30,432 nt of DNA from Nitrosomonas sp. UBA6494 (GCA_002435335.1 DJMI01000117.1:1-30432); one strand, 5' to 3'; counted from the first letter of the stretch, positions 6,460 through 15,419 are shown. Notes: generated by a model from the letters alone, not told the origin. Program-made: numbers and translations.

Positions 6460-8547
6460 TCAAAACACGACAATCCGTAACCGAATACCACCGAATAGAT
6501 TCAACGGTGGCCCCGGTTCATAATATCTGCCCAATGCGGCATTAATGCGAGTATTGGCATTATATTGTGCGTCGAACAGGTTATTGACACCGAAAAACAC
6601 CGAACCTTCAATGCCGTTGCGTTTGACTTCCCAGCCTGCCAACAATTGTCCCAGGGTGTACGCCGGATTGGTTGCGGTATTGACGTCATTGACGTAAAAC
6701 CCGCCGACGCGGTGCACGTGCAGTTGCCCGAAAAAACCGTAAGGATGTGAGTAGCGCACCAATCCCTCCCAACGGTGCTCCGGAATACCGGGAAAAACAT
6801 TGCCTTTCAGGTTGGCGTCGTTAATCACGTATTTTTCGAAAGCAAAGTCGGAAAACGTATAGCTGATTTCACCGCGCAAACCTTTCCATTCCGGTGTCGC
6901 CAACCGCGTTTCGACGCCCACGCGTCGCGATTGCCCGGCATTGCGGAAAAACGCACGCCCCGGCGACGATGGCAACTCAAACGGGACGATTTCATCCCAG
7001 GTACGAATAAAAAACACGGCCGTATCGTACTGAAATCCGGCGGTGTTGCCGCGAAAACCAAGTTCGTTGCTGAGCGAAGTTTGTGCGTTCAGATTGGGAT
7101 TGAATCCACCTCGTCCTGCTGGATTGTTAAGCAATTCGGTTGTCGTTGGTGCTTCGAATACCGTAGCGACATGTGCATAAAGCTGCTGCCGCTCAGTCAG
7201 ATGATAAACCAATCCAGCGGAACCGCTGCCTTGCGATACCGTGCGCGAACCGGATTGATTGCCATCGGCTTTAAAGTGATCTTTTACCTGATAATTTAAC
7301 CAATCCCAACGACCACCAATCACCAAATCCAACTTGTCGGCAATGTTCCATTCATTGCGCACGAACGGCCCGGTACTTTGCACGCGTTCGATCTGGCTTA
7401 AATTCAACGCGCCGCGCACACCGGAATTGTTGTTAAAGCGTTGCCGGTCGTCATTTTGTATGCCGTAATCGACACCAACCAAAAAACGATTGGGGCGATT
7501 GAACAGTTCGTGATCGTTGACAAAGTGCATCATCACGCCCCCCACTTGCCGGTCGAATTGTACTTGTCCGCCGTCGAAAAAAGGTTGCCGGCTTTGAAAA
7601 TCGCGTTGCAGCCAATGCGCGGTCACGCTGAACTCCTTTCCGGCAACAGGCCGTTGGCGGAAGCGCATGCCCAGCTCCTCCTGGCGGATTTCCTCACCGG
7701 CGTTGTACTGCATATTGCGAGCGGACGCCTGGCGCGGATTGGTTTGCGTCTCCGCAAGCGTTAAAGCGCCCGGATCTTTCGACACTGGCGAATAAAATTC
7801 CCGAAATACCAGCATCAGATCGGATTTCTCGCTGGTTTGAAAATTCAATTTGGCCTGAGAAAACGTATTCTGCATCGCGCTATGATCGCGCCAGCCATGT
7901 TGTTGCGTATGCGAACCATAGAGGCTGTACGCGAAATTTCCGTGACGCCCCCCGGTAAACAACTCGGATTTTAAATAACCGTATTCCCCGAACACTTGCC
8001 GCGGCATGACCACAAATTTTTCCTGCGGCGCTTCGCGCGTGGTGATGTCGATCAAACCGCCGGATGCATTGCCGTACAATGCCGCCGAAGGTCCGCGCAC
8101 AATATCCATGCGCTCGATCAACGAAGGATCGATTGAATCCAGTTGCGTCTGCCCGTCCGGCAGCGTCTGCGGAATACCATCCACACGCATTTGAATGCCG
8201 CGTACACCAAACGGCGAGCGTGCTCCGAAGCCGCGAATCGCGATGCGCAGATCCTGCGTGAAATTGAATTGATTCTGAAAGAATACGCCCGGCGTGCCGC
8301 GTGCGAATTCATCCAGTGTCGCTCCCGGTTGATAACCTTGCTGTGTATCGCGTCTGATCTGTGTGATACTGTTCGGGATTTGCGCCGGTGAACGCTCGCT
8401 GCGGGTAGCAGTGACGTTGATCAAATCCAGAATAACAGCTTGGGTAGTTTCAGGTTTCTGTGCCAAAACAGGCAGAATTGAAACAAAACCAGTCAGCGCT
8501 AGCATGCAATTAAGCAAACTACGATTGGAGAAAAGCGACCAAGGCAT
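6460..8547 (-). CDS. TonB-dependent outer-membrane receptor
   Basis: The protein has 695 residues. Residues 1-29 form a signal peptide ending near LAQ. A possible TonB box (VILDLINVTATR) follows, then the plug domain at about 50-170 with IRGFGARSPFGVRG, VDGIPQTLPDGQ and IERMDIVRGPSAALYG. The rest is a beta-barrel of alternating hydrophobic strands, ending in the terminal Phe (RLRIVVF) expected of outer-membrane proteins. The family imports ferric siderophores, vitamin B12 or similar ligands using TonB energy. The ligand cannot be assigned; the plug resembles ferric-complex receptors. No sigma/anti-sigma regulator pair lies next to it. The start at 8545-8547 has no clear ribosome-binding site, so an inner Met (8505) cannot be excluded. 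Confidence 0.93.
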   Translation of the reverse strand: MPWSLFSNRSLLNCMLALTGFVSILPVLAQKPETTQAVILDLINVTATRSERSPAQIPNSITQIRRDTQQGYQPGATLDEFARGTPGVFFQNQFNFTQDLRIAIRGFGARSPFGVRGIQMRVDGIPQTLPDGQTQLDSIDPSLIERMDIVRGPSAALYGNASGGLIDITTREAPQEKFVVMPRQVFGEYGYLKSELFTGGRHGNFAYSLYGSHTQQHGWRDHSAMQNTFSQAKLNFQTSEKSDLMLVFREFYSPVSKDPGALTLAETQTNPRQASARNMQYNAGEEIRQEELGMRFRQRPVAGKEFSVTAHWLQRDFQSRQPFFDGGQVQFDRQVGGVMMHFVNDHELFNRPNRFLVGVDYGIQNDDRQRFNNNSGVRGALNLSQIERVQSTGPFVRNEWNIADKLDLVIGGRWDWLNYQVKDHFKADGNQSGSRTVSQGSGSAGLVYHLTERQQLYAHVATVFEAPTTTELLNNPAGRGGFNPNLNAQTSLSNELGFRGNTAGFQYDTAVFFIRTWDEIVPFELPSSPGRAFFRNAGQSRRVGVETRLATPEWKGLRGEISYTFSDFAFEKYVINDANLKGNVFPGIPEHRWEGLVRYSHPYGFFGQLHVHRVGGFYVNDVNTATNPAYTLGQLLAGWEVKRNGIEGSVFFGVNNLFDAQYNANTRINAALGRYYEPGPPLNLFGGIRLRIVVF

Positions 8548-8828
8548 GCACGTGTAATCAAAGGCACGTTGATAAAAATGTGAAAGGAAAGTCTACCATT
8601 TTTAACGTTTTGATATTTTCGCCACACTATTTAGATCAGCATTTTTTTAGTTTTCATTCCGATCAAGATTTATTTCCTATAATATACGTGTCGAGAAAGC
8701 ATCTTTAATGCATTGAATATTTTTAATATTCACAAAAATTTCATATGTTTTCCTAAAAAAAATGGTTTGCAAAACCGAATTTTTTATATATCCTGTCGAA
8801 CAGTGTGGAAATACAAAAATACATATTG
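8548..8828. other. AT-rich divergent regulatory region
   Basis: This region separates the receptor gene from mltD. It holds a TATAAT on the plus strand at 8678-8683 with a poor -35 box, and an overlapping TATATT-like box on the minus strand, either of which could drive the flanking genes. A strong small palindrome lies at 8714-8732. A weak hairpin (GGTTT-GCA-AAACC) flanked by A and T runs lies at 8755-8785, just before mltD. I see no good match to a Fur box by eye. Confidence 0.4.
8714..8732. repeat. Palindrome upstream of mltD, possible operator
   Basis: TGAATATT and AATATTCA form a perfect 8-bp inverted repeat around a 3-base spacer, about 30 bases downstream of the TATAAT at 8678. A protein binding there could block transcription of mltD. 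The AT-rich context raises the chance of coincidence. Confidence 0.35.
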
Positions 8829-10079
8829 ATGATTTTTAATAAAAAAATATACCTCGCTCTATTGATTTTTCTGGGATTTTATGTCGCAACATCGCTAAAC
8901 GCGTCAGCCACCCCTTCGATTCAAGATAAATCACAGCAACAGTACTCGAATTTATGGGATCGTATTCGTAACGGATTTGCATTAGCGTTACCCCCCGATT
9001 CCAGAATCATACGAAAAATAGAACAAAGTTACACACAAAATCCAGTAGCGTTTGATCGCATGCTGGCCGATGGTGAACGTTATTTGTTTTATATCGTTGA
9101 AGAAGTCGAGCAGCGCGGCATGCCGATGGAAATCGCACTTATTCCGTTTATCGAGAGCGCTTACAATCCGCTGATTAAATCGAACAGTCAAACTGCCGGT
9201 TTATGGCAATTCATACCGCAAACTGGAAAGAACTTGGGATTGGTTCAGAATGTATGGCACGACGATCGCCGCGATGTAATTGCTTCAACTCAAGCCGCAT
9301 TGGATTATCTGCAATACCTGTACAGCAAATTTGGCAATTGGAAACTTGCCATTGCAGCATACAATGTCGGAGAAGGTGTTGTCGCCAAGGTGCTGGCAAA
9401 AAACACGCATAGAGGAAAATCGATCGATTTTTACGAATTGGGACTTCCTAGCGAAGTAAGGTACTATCTCTATAAGTTGCTGGCAGTTAAGGATATTGTT
9501 GTCAATGCCAAAAAAAATCGCTTGCAGCTTCGATCGATACCTAATCGACCGTATTTTGATCAAGTTCTAATACATGATCATATCGACATCTCGCTAGTAA
9601 CCCGCCTCGCCAATATCTCCCCAAACGAATTTTCCGCATTAAATCCAGCCTATAATCGCTACGTCATTAAGGTACTGGATCAGCCGCGCACACTATTATT
9701 ACCTGCCGACAAAAAAGAGAACTTTCTCAAGAATCTTGAAACGTACCAAGATCCACGATTCTCATGGCGCTTTTATCAGGTAAAAAAAGGCGAAAAAATT
9801 AATGATATTGCAGCTCGCCACGGCACAACCGTACGACAGTTGCAAACCATTAATGGGATCACAAGAAACAAAAATTTGGTGTTGGGACAAAAAATATTGG
9901 TGCCGATTGAAACAGCATACACATCAAGACAGCAAGCCGATGTCCATATTGTAAAAAAAGGCGATACGCTATATCACATTGCTAAGCGATACGGCACCAC
10001 CATCGATCAAATCAAGCTATGGAATAAAAGTGATGAAAATTTATCGATCGGACAAAAGCTTATGATTGTAAAAAGCTGA
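8829..10079 (+). CDS. mltD: Membrane-bound lytic murein transglycosylase D with two LysM domains
   Basis: The enzyme cleaves the MurNAc-GlcNAc bond of peptidoglycan and leaves 1,6-anhydroMurNAc. An N-terminal hydrophobic segment (LALLIFLGFYVA) acts as signal peptide or anchor; I see no lipobox. The SLT family 1 domain spans about residues 90-210 with the catalytic Glu in FIESAYNP, then GLWQFIPQTGKNLGL and IAAYNVGEG. Two LysM repeats follow at about residues 320-365 and 372-416, beginning YQVKKGEKIN and HIVKKGDTLY. The total of 416 residues is close to other MltD proteins. The start may instead be the GTG at 8805, and neither start has a clear ribosome-binding site. The gene converges on the M17 aminopeptidase with 42 bases between them and no evident terminator. 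Confidence 0.92.
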   Translation: MIFNKKIYLALLIFLGFYVATSLNASATPSIQDKSQQQYSNLWDRIRNGFALALPPDSRIIRKIEQSYTQNPVAFDRMLADGERYLFYIVEEVEQRGMPMEIALIPFIESAYNPLIKSNSQTAGLWQFIPQTGKNLGLVQNVWHDDRRDVIASTQAALDYLQYLYSKFGNWKLAIAAYNVGEGVVAKVLAKNTHRGKSIDFYELGLPSEVRYYLYKLLAVKDIVVNAKKNRLQLRSIPNRPYFDQVLIHDHIDISLVTRLANISPNEFSALNPAYNRYVIKVLDQPRTLLLPADKKENFLKNLETYQDPRFSWRFYQVKKGEKINDIAARHGTTVRQLQTINGITRNKNLVLGQKILVPIETAYTSRQQADVHIVKKGDTLYHIAKRYGTTIDQIKLWNKSDENLSIGQKLMIVKS

Positions 10080-10121
10080 GCGCTGAATCCATTATTATAC
10101 AACTGCACTATGATTTAGGAA

Positions 10122-11591
10122 TCAATCAGACTCCTGAATACTTCGCAAAAACTCAATACCCCAACCAACCCCGAATCCGGTTATTTCACTGTCAACGGCA
10201 CCCAAACCGCCTTTATGGCTGCTTGCGGACAAATCCATGTGAAGCCACGGTATATCGTCTACAAACCGGCGAAGAAAACAAGCTGCAAGTATGTGATCGA
10301 ATTCTCCACCGATTTCACATTGTTTGATGTCTGCAATCGCGCTTTCCAGGCTTTCTTCGTAATCGACATCCATTGGAAAAGCACAAACGCGTTCGCCGCT
10401 GCTTCGGCCTGCCGCTATCGCTTGCATTATCAAATCGTCACGATTGCTAAAGATCCCGCTGTATCGCGACCCTAATGCCGTCTCCATGCTGCCTGTCAAG
10501 GTAGCAAAATCGATCATCAAAGCTGGTTTCAATTTGCCCGCCAATGTCAGCGTATCTGCGAGCACCATCCGGCCTTCGGCATCGGTATGCACAATTTCGA
10601 TCGACAAGCCATTCAAAGCGGAAACGATATCATTTTGCTTATAGGCGCGAGGACTTATGTGATTTTGCGCAATTGCCAACCAGCAATCGATATTCACCGG
10701 AATTTCAGCACGTGTGGCCGCAAGCAAAACACCTAACGCGACAGCCGAACCATTCATATCTTTGTGCATCCCTTGCATGTAACGGGCCGGCTTTAGATTG
10801 TGCCCACCGGTATCGAAGCAAATTCCTTTGCCGATAACCGCTATATGTTTATTTTTATTTTTTTGCTTGCCGTAATGCTGTAAATGAACGATAGCAGCAT
10901 CTTCAGTTTCACTACCTTGCGCGACTGCGACAAAAGCGCCAGCCCCCATTTGTTTTAATTTATTGAAATCGTATTCTTGGTATTTCCAGCCTTCATTGTC
11001 AGCTAATTTTTTGATTTGCTGGCGATAGGCTTTCGGTGTCAATTCATTAGCGGGCAATACTGTTAAACCTCGCACCAATAGATTTCCTTCCGCTGTGGCA
11101 CGCTGAATAACGAAATTATCCGTAGCTTTATAACCGTACAGAAAAATTTTGGATAGTGACTTTGGTGCAGGTTTATTTTTGCGTACCGGCAAAATCGCTC
11201 CGTTCAACCATGCCGTATAAACAGCCAATTCGGCAAAATTACCCTTTTGCTGCACAGATCCGTTTACTTCGATATGTATCTCTGCAGGATTTTCGCTGAG
11301 CAGCAATTTAATCGCTTTACGCATTGCAGATTGCTGTTCAAAAATTGATTGATTCGTATCAATCATCACCCAGGCGCATAGTTCACCTTGCTGCAAATCT
11401 GCACTAACCGGTGTCTCAGCTAATGCCGCCAACTCCAGATCACGTCGCAACAATAGTTTTGCCAGCGTTTCTTCAGCGAAAAAATGAGATTTTTTGGATA
11501 ATTTTTCTGATTTTGGAAGTACTACGAGGATATGCGAAGCTTTAATTGACGAATCAATAGGCGATATATCCTGGTGAAGTGAAGCCAGCAT
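10122..11591 (-). CDS. Leucyl aminopeptidase family protein (peptidase family M17)
   Basis: The protein has 489 residues. The ATG at 11589-11591 is chosen because AGGAAAG lies 7 bases upstream; the longer frame starts inside that site. The catalytic domain keeps the whole M17 two-metal site: Lys255, Asp260, Lys267, Asp278, Asp337, Glu339 and Arg341. Each is offset by exactly 15 from the E. coli PepA residues as I recall them. The signature reads HTDAEGRM rather than the usual NTDAEGRL, and the block after the first ligand is DTGGHNLKP with DMNGSA. This marks it as a PepA-like paralogue rather than canonical PepA. It should be a cytoplasmic exopeptidase removing N-terminal residues. It is divergent from thyA. 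Confidence 0.88.
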   Translation of the reverse strand: MLASLHQDISPIDSSIKASHILVVLPKSEKLSKKSHFFAEETLAKLLLRRDLELAALAETPVSADLQQGELCAWVMIDTNQSIFEQQSAMRKAIKLLLSENPAEIHIEVNGSVQQKGNFAELAVYTAWLNGAILPVRKNKPAPKSLSKIFLYGYKATDNFVIQRATAEGNLLVRGLTVLPANELTPKAYRQQIKKLADNEGWKYQEYDFNKLKQMGAGAFVAVAQGSETEDAAIVHLQHYGKQKNKNKHIAVIGKGICFDTGGHNLKPARYMQGMHKDMNGSAVALGVLLAATRAEIPVNIDCWLAIAQNHISPRAYKQNDIVSALNGLSIEIVHTDAEGRMVLADTLTLAGKLKPALMIDFATLTGSMETALGSRYSGIFSNRDDLIMQAIAAGRSSGERVCAFPMDVDYEESLESAIADIKQCEIGGEFDHILAACFLRRFVDDIPWLHMDLSASSHKGGLGAVDSEITGFGVGWGIEFLRSIQESD

Positions 11592-11758
11592 TACGAACTT
11601 TCCTGTCAAATATTATTTTTGTGGGTGACATATCAAGCGTCATTCAAGAATGATTACAGATAGCATTTGCTATTATATACGTGTTACGCTCGTTATGGCT
11701 GCGCGAACCTGGCACTGAGCACAACAAAATAAGTATCAATTCAAGGATAGAAATCTAA
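11592..11758. promoter_or_regulatory. Divergent promoter region between the aminopeptidase gene and thyA
   Basis: An AT-rich core TATTATATA (11671-11679) contains a perfect TATAAT on the minus strand (11672-11677) and TATTAT on the plus strand. It overlaps a small palindrome TAGCATTTGCTA (11661-11672). No strong -35 box is visible for either direction. AAGGA at about 11743-11747 is the likely ribosome-binding site of thyA. Confidence 0.35.
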
Positions 11759-12553
11759 ATGCATCAATATCTGGAATTAATGCAACATGTTATCGATCAC
11801 GGCCAACAAAAGACCGATCGTACCGGTACCGGCACTTTATCCGTTTTCGGTTACCAGATGCGTTTCAATCTCGCCGACGGTTTTCCTTTGGTAACCACCA
11901 AAAAGTGCCACTTAAAATCGATCATTCATGAATTGCTGTGGTTTTTACGCGGAGACACCAATATCGATTATCTACACCAAAACGGCGTGACGATATGGGA
12001 TGAATGGGCCGACGAGCACGGCAATCTTGGTCCGATTTACGGCCACCAGTGGCGCTCCTGGACAACGGCTGACAATCGACACATCGATCAATTACAGCAA
12101 GTCATCGACCAAATCAAACACACACCCGATTCACGGCGCTTGATCGTTTCCGCGTGGAATGTCGGCGATTTGCAGCAAATGCGCCTGCCACCGTGCCATG
12201 CTTTTTTTCAGTTTTATGTTGCCGACAATCGTTTGTCATGTCAGTTATATCAGCGCAGCGCGGACATTTTTCTCGGCGTGCCTTTCAACATTGCATCGTA
12301 CGCTCTGCTGACCATGATGATCGCGCAAGTTTGCAATCTTGAATCTGGGGATTTCGTCCATACCTTCGGTGATGCACATCTATACTTGAACCATTTGCAG
12401 CAAGCTCGAGAGCAATTGACGCGCTCCCCCCGAACATTACCGGAGATGAAATTGAACCCTGAAATACGCGACATCCTGGATTTCCGCTATGAAGATTTTT
12501 CTCTGCAAAATTACGACCCGCATCCCGCCATTAAGGCACCGGTAGCCGTATGA
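11759..12553 (+). CDS. thyA: Thymidylate synthase
   Basis: ThyA methylates dUMP to dTMP using 5,10-methylenetetrahydrofolate and releases dihydrofolate. Its 264 residues equal the E. coli enzyme in length. The nucleophile is Cys146 in RLPPCHAFFQFYV. The phosphate-binding arginines lie in DRTGTGT (Arg21) and DSRRLIV, and QRSADIFLGVPFNIASYA supplies the dUMP contacts. The C-terminus ends APVAV, the flexible tail that closes on the active site. AAGGA lies upstream of the ATG. The stop overlaps the folA start, so the enzyme that makes dihydrofolate is translationally coupled to the one that reduces it. Confidence 0.98.
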   Translation: MHQYLELMQHVIDHGQQKTDRTGTGTLSVFGYQMRFNLADGFPLVTTKKCHLKSIIHELLWFLRGDTNIDYLHQNGVTIWDEWADEHGNLGPIYGHQWRSWTTADNRHIDQLQQVIDQIKHTPDSRRLIVSAWNVGDLQQMRLPPCHAFFQFYVADNRLSCQLYQRSADIFLGVPFNIASYALLTMMIAQVCNLESGDFVHTFGDAHLYLNHLQQAREQLTRSPRTLPEMKLNPEIRDILDFRYEDFSLQNYDPHPAIKAPVAV

Positions 12554-13068
12554 CACCATTACGCTTATCATTGCTAGTCGCCATGGCCAAAAACCGGGTC
12601 ATCGGCCGTAACAATCAACTGCCTTGGCATTTACCGGCAGATTTGAAGCATTTTAAATTTTTGACCATGGGCCAGACGATCGTCATGGGAAGAAAAACCT
12701 TCGAATCAATCGGCAGGCCCTTACCTGGCCGCGCCAATATCATTATCACCCGGCAAACGGATTATGAAGCACCCGGTGCCATCGTGGTGAATTCTCTTGA
12801 AGATGCCTTGCTGATCTGCGAAGAAAACGGTTCACACGATAGTGAGCATTTCATCATCGGCGGCGAAAAACTCTACCGCCAAACAATCAAAATATGTCAG
12901 CGTATTTACATCACTGAAATTCAACGCGATTTCGAAGGGGACGTTTATTTCCCGGAATTCAATCGCGCCGATTGGGAAGAAGTACAACGTGACAAGCATG
13001 TTTCAGAAAAAGACGACGGCCTTGAATTTCACTTCGTCGTACTAGAGCGCAAAGGAGCCGTCAAATAA
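12550..13068 (+). CDS. folA: Dihydrofolate reductase
   Basis: FolA reduces 7,8-dihydrofolate to tetrahydrofolate with NADPH. The 172-residue protein shows LVAMAKNRVIGRNNQLPWHLPAD at the start, with Asp31 in the position of the substrate-protonating acid. VMGRKTFESIG (cofactor binding) and the FIIGGEKLYRQ motif follow. The ATG overlaps the thyA stop as ATGA, a classic coupled pair that restores the folate used by ThyA. The gene ends 7 bases before the opposing DUF2905 stop codon. Confidence 0.97.
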   Translation: MTPLRLSLLVAMAKNRVIGRNNQLPWHLPADLKHFKFLTMGQTIVMGRKTFESIGRPLPGRANIIITRQTDYEAPGAIVVNSLEDALLICEENGSHDSEHFIIGGEKLYRQTIKICQRIYITEIQRDFEGDVYFPEFNRADWEEVQRDKHVSEKDDGLEFHFVVLERKGAVK

Positions 13069-13075
13069 AACGTTG

Positions 13076-13276
13076 TTATTTCCGCAGCAACCAGAAAATT
13101 ACCGTCAACACGACGGAAATCAGCAAACCGGTCATCAACGGAAAATGAAAACTGAAATTTTCACGCTCGATATGAATATCGCCCGGCAAACGACCCAGCG
13201 GCAATTGCGAGAGCCAAGGCCAAATCAACCCTACAACCAATAAAAAAATGCCAAGTGTGATGAGTAATTGCTGCAT
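13076..13276 (-). CDS. DUF2905 family small membrane protein
   Basis: The protein has 66 residues with two transmembrane helices, at about 5-22 and 46-63. A loop containing LGRLPGDIHIERENFSFHFPL lies between them; GRLPGDI and the following FSFHFPL stretch are typical of the DUF2905 family. The length is also typical. The function is unknown to me. The ATG at 13274-13276 has a weak GAAAG upstream. The gene converges on folA with 7 bases between the stop codons and is probably a single-gene unit. Confidence 0.85.
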   Translation of the reverse strand: MQQLLITLGIFLLVVGLIWPWLSQLPLGRLPGDIHIERENFSFHFPLMTGLLISVVLTVIFWLLRK

Positions 13277-13432
13277 AAAGCTTTCACATTATTTATGTTC
13301 TTGTAATCATACCAAATTGTTTATGATCAAATCAGCTCGACTTAATATTCCTCTCAATCATCATGCATCCAGCATGCGATAAAACAAGTCGTGTATAGTA
13401 CGGCATTTCACTACCTCAAAGGATTGAAATCT

Positions 13433-13687
13433 ATGTCTCAAGAAGTAATCTCATGCGAACTTCACGATTTTGTCGAAGTTGTTTGTATGTATAACTACCG
13501 TCTCAAGCTTATCCTTAAAGACGGTCAAATTATTGAAGGAAAGGCTATTGATATTGTTAATTCGCCTGAGCGACGCGAATGCCTGGTAATTGATGGCGAC
13601 ACGCGACAACACATCGATTTAACACGACTTAGCAAGATGGAAGTACTGACACCCAATGCAAAATTCAGCGAAGTCATTTTTGAATAA
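13433..13687 (+). CDS. Rof-like Rho-binding antiterminator
   Basis: The protein has 84 residues, the same size as E. coli Rof (YaeO). The pattern fits that family: ISCELHDFVEVVC at the start, then LKLILKDGQIIEGKAIDIV, ECLVIDG and IDLTRLSKMEVLTP, giving an Sm-like small beta-barrel. In E. coli, Rof binds Rho and lowers Rho-dependent termination. The ATG at 13433 is chosen because AAAGGA lies 9 bases upstream; a GTG at 13391 would add 14 residues before it. A TATAGT at 13394-13399 may be its -10 box. It lies 27 bases before mutY on the same strand. The family call rests on pattern, not alignment. Confidence 0.75.
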   Translation: MSQEVISCELHDFVEVVCMYNYRLKLILKDGQIIEGKAIDIVNSPERRECLVIDGDTRQHIDLTRLSKMEVLTPNAKFSEVIFE

Positions 13688-13714
13688 CTAAGCTTTTTGC
13701 CGCTGCCCTTCATC

Positions 13715-14788
13715 ATGTCGTCTATCGCCGCGCAGCTGATTCGTTGGCATAATCAGCACGGTCGCCATTACCTTCCCTGGCAAGGAACGCACGATCCGTA
13801 CGCAATTTGGTTATCAGAAATCATGTTGCAGCAAACCCAAGTATCCACTGTAATCCCTTATTACACGCGATTTCTGCAGCAATTTCCGACCATACAAAGT
13901 TTAGCAAAAGCACCGCTCGATACGGTATTGTCGCTTTGGAGCGGGCTTGGCTATTATTCTCGGGCGCGAAATCTGCACTCGGCGGCACAACAAATCGTAC
14001 AGGACTTTAAAGGCCAATTTCCCAGTACACGAACGTTGATAGAGCAATTACCGGGAATCGGACGCTCAACGGCTGCCGCCATTGCGGTTTTTGCTTTCGG
14101 CAAGCGGGAAGCGATTCTTGACGGCAACGTGAAACGGGTTTTTGCACGCTACTTCGGCATCCACGGATTCACAAGTGAAGCAAACACTTTGCAGTTATTG
14201 TGGCAGGCTGCGGAAGCCGCTTTGCCTGCAGACAGCGGTTCAGGCGAAATCGAAACTTATACGCAAGCACTGATGGATCTGGGCGCAACTGTTTGCACCC
14301 GCAGTGCTCCGCGCTGCAATGCTTGTCCGTTACAGCAACAATGTATTGCCTGGCGACAGAAATGCGTCGATCAGTTACCGACCCCAAAACCGCGCAAATC
14401 ATTGCCGCAAAAAGAAACCGTCATGTTGCTGATACATAGCAGCCAAAAATTGCTGCTGCAAAAACGTGCTGCGAAAGGTATCTGGGGAGCGCTATGGTGC
14501 CCACCCGAAATCGATACTGACGTCGATTCAGTCCAACATTGCCGATCCCATTGGGGGCTCAAGGTTCAACCGCCTATTGCCCTTCCCGCGCTGGATCACC
14601 AATTTACCCATTTCAAATTACGCATCTACCCGCAATTGCTGCACGTTGTTTCAGAACCTGAAGCTGAACAACCCCAATCGATCTGGATTAGCCCGGCAGA
14701 TGCTCTGAAACAGGGTATCCCTGCGCCGGTGCGCAAATTGCTCGAGCGAAATTTTACTGCAAACCTTAAACCTAAAAGTCTCAGTTGA
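13715..14788 (+). CDS. mutY: A/G-specific adenine DNA glycosylase
   Basis: MutY removes adenine mispaired with 8-oxoguanine and so prevents G-to-T mutations. The 357-residue protein has the catalytic Glu35 (SEIMLQQTQV) and a helix-hairpin-helix LPGIGRSTAAAI. The catalytic Asp136 is in LDGNVKR. The 4Fe-4S cluster loop C-x6-C-x2-C-x5-C is seen as CTRSAPRCNACPLQQQC. A C-terminal NUDIX-like domain that reads 8-oxoG covers about residues 235-345. I chose the ATG at 13715; a TTG at 13697 would add six residues. All key residues are present. Confidence 0.97.
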   Translation: MSSIAAQLIRWHNQHGRHYLPWQGTHDPYAIWLSEIMLQQTQVSTVIPYYTRFLQQFPTIQSLAKAPLDTVLSLWSGLGYYSRARNLHSAAQQIVQDFKGQFPSTRTLIEQLPGIGRSTAAAIAVFAFGKREAILDGNVKRVFARYFGIHGFTSEANTLQLLWQAAEAALPADSGSGEIETYTQALMDLGATVCTRSAPRCNACPLQQQCIAWRQKCVDQLPTPKPRKSLPQKETVMLLIHSSQKLLLQKRAAKGIWGALWCPPEIDTDVDSVQHCRSHWGLKVQPPIALPALDHQFTHFKLRIYPQLLHVVSEPEAEQPQSIWISPADALKQGIPAPVRKLLERNFTANLKPKSLS

Positions 14789-14825
14789 CCGATTGCTTAT
14801 TAGGTTAAAGCACTATGGCTTAAAA

Positions 14826-15419
14826 ATGTTAAACAATTTACCTGAATGGAAAAAAAACCAACGCAAGCAATTGATCGCTGCGCGCGAAGCCATTCCACAA
14901 TCGCAGCATCAACAATGGAGTCGGATTATTTCCGATTACCTGATGCAAGGATTTCCGCAATTACAAAATTTAACTATTGGATTATATTGGCCATTCCGAG
15001 GGGAGTACGACCCGCGTGTCGTAGCGCGACACCCGCTGACCCAAAGCGCCACTTTCGCGTTGCCTGAAGTCGTCGCCAAAAATGAGCCGCTGCATTTCCG
15101 TCAATGGTTACCAAATACGCCAATGAAAATCGGCGCATACGATATCCCGGTACCAGATGGCACACCAATTGTAAGACTAGATGCAATTATCGTTCCGATG
15201 GTCGGATTCGATAAACAAGGTTATCGATTGGGATACGGCAGCGGTTATTATGATCGTACGCTAGCGACCTACTCCCACCAGCCGCTCACTATCGGTGTCG
15301 CATTTGAAATCCAGAGACTGGAAAACATTTATCCGCAATCACATGATATTTCAATGCAGTTTATTGTCACCGAAGCCGGTATTTTTGAAACCAGAAATCA
15401 TCATTTACGTGCAATATGA
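14826..15419 (+). CDS. 5-formyltetrahydrofolate cyclo-ligase
   Basis: This cytoplasmic enzyme converts 5-formyl-THF to 5,10-methenyl-THF with ATP and returns the stored folate to the active pool. The 197-residue protein begins LPEWKKNQRKQLIAAREAI, the family's basic N-terminal helix. It ends with the signature DKQGYRLGYGSGYYDRTL, which forms the ATP and folate site. The ATG at 14826 is chosen over a TTG at 14793, although its ribosome-binding site is weak. With thyA and folA nearby, three folate enzymes lie within 4 kb on one strand. It converges on ubiX with 13 bases between the stops. Confidence 0.92.
   Translation: MLNNLPEWKKNQRKQLIAAREAIPQSQHQQWSRIISDYLMQGFPQLQNLTIGLYWPFRGEYDPRVVARHPLTQSATFALPEVVAKNEPLHFRQWLPNTPMKIGAYDIPVPDGTPIVRLDAIIVPMVGFDKQGYRLGYGSGYYDRTLATYSHQPLTIGVAFEIQRLENIYPQSHDISMQFIVTEAGIFETRNHHLRAI

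Noticed and set aside
6775..7299. Plus-strand open frame of 174 codons inside the TonB-dependent receptor gene
   Set aside because: The minus strand gives a continuous beta-barrel sequence; the plus frame is rich in Arg/Cys/His patterns typical of antisense shadows.
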